DNA of 64,000 bases, taken from NCBI GenBank assembly GCA_027482245.1, contig JAIXWG010000007.1, forward strand, positions 62,001 through 126,000, read 5' to 3'. Under the pieces are notes generated by a model, which was not told the DNA's origin, searched no databases, and worked only from the letters and a program-made list of their open reading frames with translations. Below are positions 61,602 to 64,000 of this stretch, in pieces; positions within the stretch are counted from its first letter, which is position 1, and each line of letters opens with the position of its first letter. A program made the translations under genes and the position numbers. This DNA is from Acetobacteraceae bacterium (GTDB taxonomy: Bacteria; Pseudomonadota; Alphaproteobacteria; Acetobacterales; Acetobacteraceae).

Positions 61602-64000
61602 ATGCTGATCAAGCGCTCCGAAGGCAAGGCCGCGCGCCAGCGCCTGGCCGCCGCCTACCAGGGTCTCTCCTCCGGCGGGCTCGACCGCCGCAGCTTCCTC
61701 CGCCAGGCCGGCTTCGGCGCGGCGGGCCTCGCGGCGCTGGGCGCCATGGGCCCGGGCCGTGCGCAGGCCAGCGGCGCCGCGACCGGCGTGGCCGACCTGT
61801 CCAAGCCGATCCAGCGCATCCGCAACATCTGCACCCATTGCTCCGTCGGCTGCACCGTGGTGGCCGAGGTGCAGAACGGCGTGTGGGTGGGGCAGGAGCC
61901 CGCCTGGGAAAGCCCGATCAACCGCGGCACGCATTGCGCCAAGGGCGCGAGTGTGCGTGAGCTGGCGCATGGCGACCGCCGCCTGAAGTACCCGATGAAG
62001 CTCGTCGGCGGGCAGTGGCAGCGCATCAGCTGGGACGTCGCCCTGAACGAGATCGCCGACCGGATGATGAAGATCCGGAACGAGAGCGGGCCGGACAGCA
62101 TGTTCCTGCTGGGCAGCGCCAAGTTCTCCAACGAGGGCGCCTACCTCTTCCGCAAGTTCGCGGCCTTCTGGGGCACCAACTCCGTCGACCACCAGGCGCG
62201 CATCTGCCACTCCACCACCGTGGCCGGCGTGGCGAATACCTGGGGCTACGGCGCCCAGACGAACAGCTACAACGACATCCGCAATTCTAAGACCATGATC
62301 ATCATGGGCGGGAACCCGGCGGAGGCGCATCCCGTGTCGCTGCAGCACGTGCTGAGCGGCAAGGAGCGGAACCGCGCCAAGCTGATCGTCATCGACCCGC
62401 GCTTCACCCGCACGGCGGCGCATGCGACTGACTATGTCCGCATCCGCCCGGGCACCGACATCCCCATCATCTGGGGCATGCTGCACCACATCTTCGCCAA
62501 TGGCTGGGAAGACAAGAACTTCATCGCCCAGCGCGTCTACGGCATGGATGAGATCCGCGCCGAGGTCGCGAAGTGGACGCCGGCCGAGGTCGAGCGCGTC
62601 ACGGGCGTGCCGGGCGAGCAGCTGAAGAAGGTCGCGCAGACCTTCGCGACGGAAAAGCCCGCGACGCTGATCTGGTGCATGGGCGCCACGCAGAAGACGG
62701 TCGGCACGGCGAATGTCCGCGCCTTCTCCATCCTGCTGCTGGCCACCGGCAATGTCGGCCTGGAAGGCACCGGCGCCAACATCTTCCGCGGCCACTGCAA
62801 CGTGCAGGGCGCGACGGACTTCGGCCTCGATGTCGGGACGCTGCCGGCCTATTACGGGCTGGACGAGGGCGCCTGGCGTCACTGGAGCCGCGTCTGGAAC
62901 GTGCGCTACGAGGACATGGTGGCGCGCTTCGACAGCCCCGCCATGATGACGACGCCGGGCATCCCGACGACGCGCTACTTCGACGCCATCACCCTGCCCA
63001 AGGACCAGATCCAGCAGCGTGACCGCGTGAAGGGCATGCTGGTGGTGGGCCACGGCGGCAACACCGTCACGCGCATGCCGGAAGCGGTGAAGGGGCTGGA
63101 GGCGCTGGACCTGCTGGTGGTCGCCGACCCGCACCCCACCACCTTCGCGGTGCTCGGCAACCGCCGCGACAACACCTACCTGCTGCCGATCTCGACGCAG
63201 TTCGAATGCGACGGCAGCCGCACCGCCTCCAACCGCTCCGTCCAGTGGGGCTCGAAGGTCGTCAACCCGATCTTCGAATCGAAGAACGACTACGAGCTGA
63301 TGTACCGGCTGACCGGCGCGCTGGACCGCGCGGCGGAGCGCAGCAACCAGCCGATCCGCTTCCAGGCCGAGATCTTCAAGACCTTCGAGGTCAAGGACAA
63401 CGCGCCGACGGCGGAGAGCATCCTGCGGGAGATCAACCGCGGCGCGCTGTCCACCGGCTACACCGGCCAGTCGCCGGAACGCCTGAAGCTGCACATGGAG
63501 CACCAGGACAAGTTCGACCTGGTGACGCTGCGCGGCCGCGCCGGCACGCCGGTGGCGAACGAGTTCTACGGCATGCCCTGGCCGTGCTGGGGCAAGGCCG
63601 AGTGGAAGCACCCGGGCAGCCACATCCTCTACAACACGAATCTGCACGTGAAGGATGGCGGCGGTACCTTCCGCCCGCGCTTCGGCGTGGAGCGCAACGG
63701 CGTGACGCTGCTGGCGGAAGGCAGCTGGTCCAAGGGATCGGAGATCGAGGACGGCTACCCCGAATTCACGACCGCCGTGCTGCGGCGCCTCGGCTGGTAT
63801 GACGACCTGACCGCCGAGGAGAAGAACTGGATCGAGAGCAACGGCGGCAACTTCTCCTGGGCCACCGACCTGTCGATGGGCATCATCCGCGTCGCCATGG
63901 AACATGGCTGCGTGCCCTACGGGAACGGCAAGGCCCGTGCTGTCGCCTGGAACCTGCCCGACCCCGTGCCGGTGCACCGCGAGCCCATCTACACGCCGCG
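61602..64000 (+). CDS. fdhA: Formate dehydrogenase catalytic subunit (partial, runs off the edge)
   Basis: 799 codons visible with no stop. A Tat leader (LDRRSFLRQAGFGAAG, Arg29-Arg30) shows export of the folded enzyme. The [4Fe-4S] ligands are Cys77, Cys80, Cys84 and Cys112 (NICTHCSVGC and THCAKG). Cys202 in DHQARICHSTTVAG occupies the site of selenocysteine in other formate dehydrogenases; the codon is TGC, so selenocysteine insertion is not needed. Beta and gamma subunits are expected downstream. Formate oxidation would feed the respiratory chain from the periplasm. Confidence 0.92.
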   Translation, partial: MLIKRSEGKAARQRLAAAYQGLSSGGLDRRSFLRQAGFGAAGLAALGAMGPGRAQASGAATGVADLSKPIQRIRNICTHCSVGCTVVAEVQNGVWVGQEPAWESPINRGTHCAKGASVRELAHGDRRLKYPMKLVGGQWQRISWDVALNEIADRMMKIRNESGPDSMFLLGSAKFSNEGAYLFRKFAAFWGTNSVDHQARICHSTTVAGVANTWGYGAQTNSYNDIRNSKTMIIMGGNPAEAHPVSLQHVLSGKERNRAKLIVIDPRFTRTAAHATDYVRIRPGTDIPIIWGMLHHIFANGWEDKNFIAQRVYGMDEIRAEVAKWTPAEVERVTGVPGEQLKKVAQTFATEKPATLIWCMGATQKTVGTANVRAFSILLLATGNVGLEGTGANIFRGHCNVQGATDFGLDVGTLPAYYGLDEGAWRHWSRVWNVRYEDMVARFDSPAMMTTPGIPTTRYFDAITLPKDQIQQRDRVKGMLVVGHGGNTVTRMPEAVKGLEALDLLVVADPHPTTFAVLGNRRDNTYLLPISTQFECDGSRTASNRSVQWGSKVVNPIFESKNDYELMYRLTGALDRAAERSNQPIRFQAEIFKTFEVKDNAPTAESILREINRGALSTGYTGQSPERLKLHMEHQDKFDLVTLRGRAGTPVANEFYGMPWPCWGKAEWKHPGSHILYNTNLHVKDGGGTFRPRFGVERNGVTLLAEGSWSKGSEIEDGYPEFTTAVLRRLGWYDDLTAEEKNWIESNGGNFSWATDLSMGIIRVAMEHGCVPYGNGKARAVAWNLPDPVPVHREPIYTP

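Noticed and set aside
62205..62207. Possible selenocysteine site in formate dehydrogenase
   Set aside because: The codon at the active position is TGC (Cys202), not TGA, and the frame is open through the site.

Overview
The window is GC-rich (about 70%) bacterial chromosome. Its gene content suggests an aerobic alphaproteobacterium, most likely of the Acetobacteraceae (Roseomonas-like). Signs of this are the alphaproteobacterial block xseB-ispA-dxs-tlyA, an FabI close to other alphaproteobacterial enzymes, a DinB with an N-terminal zinc ribbon, a SoeABC-type sulfite dehydrogenase and a large formate dehydrogenase accessory cluster. This placement is inference from the proteins; no rRNA or tRNA gene was seen. 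About 66 genes are called. No intergenic gap exceeds 300 bases: the largest are 21405-21694 (nothing recognised apart from the RBS of the following gene) and 15778-16050, 41327-41561 and 30536-30761 (all three hold palindromic repeats).

Layout. 1-9.2 kb: end of an unknown gene, a secreted M10/RTX metalloprotease, a KGG stress protein, a 2-hydroxyacid dehydrogenase, an exported alpha/beta hydrolase, a WYL regulator with VOC and EVE proteins, and a tandem pair of exported metallo-beta-lactamase-fold hydrolases. 9.3-15.8 kb: housekeeping (RNA uracil methyltransferase, DUF2721, glutaryl-CoA dehydrogenase, DEAD-box helicase, hydrolase, PH-domain protein). 15.8-19.8 kb: repeat element, lytic transglycosylase, glycine-zipper lipoprotein, sulfotransferase and PhoD phosphatase. 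19.8-21.4 kb: a compact candidate toxin followed by two tandem immunity-like genes, with what looks like a decayed toxin tip between them. 21.7-26.2 kb: hydroxyisobutyrate-type dehydrogenase, phage-like zinc/HTH protein, DinB, membrane protein, ROK kinase, TusA-like protein. 26.3-31.5 kb: histone-deacetylase-like hydrolase, xseB, ispA, dxs, second copy of the repeat element, tlyA. 31.5-37.9 kb: two unknown genes, then soeC, soeB, soeA. 38-48.5 kb: EAL phosphodiesterase, exported amidohydrolase, aroC, fabI, pdxH, a kinase fusion, a universal stress protein, DUF1203. 48.6-53 kb: secreted subtilase, pirin, RTX protein. 53-54.9 kb: frameshifted hydrolase and a CurA-type reductase. 54.9-64 kb: formate dehydrogenase region.

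How the genes work together. The last 9 kb form one functional block. A multi-[4Fe-4S] protein is divergent from a translationally coupled run (lipoate-ligase-like, DUF6505-, DUF6352-, DUF3305- and DUF3306-type proteins), followed by a TorD-like chaperone, a small Tat-signal protein and the catalytic subunit fdhA, which has Cys rather than selenocysteine and is cut by the window edge. SoeABC gives a second molybdenum enzyme, oxidising sulfite to feed quinone. IspA and Dxs supply isoprenoids. Three RTX-type or type-I-secreted proteins lie here without a transporter in the window.

Two families of intergenic palindromic repeats stand out. Family 1 has two copies, each with four conserved short hairpins around a 22-bp inner stem whose sequence differs completely between copies yet stays perfectly paired. 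Family 2 has three copies, one of them inside the soe operon. The strongest candidates for new biology are the family 1 element and the toxin/double-immunity module.
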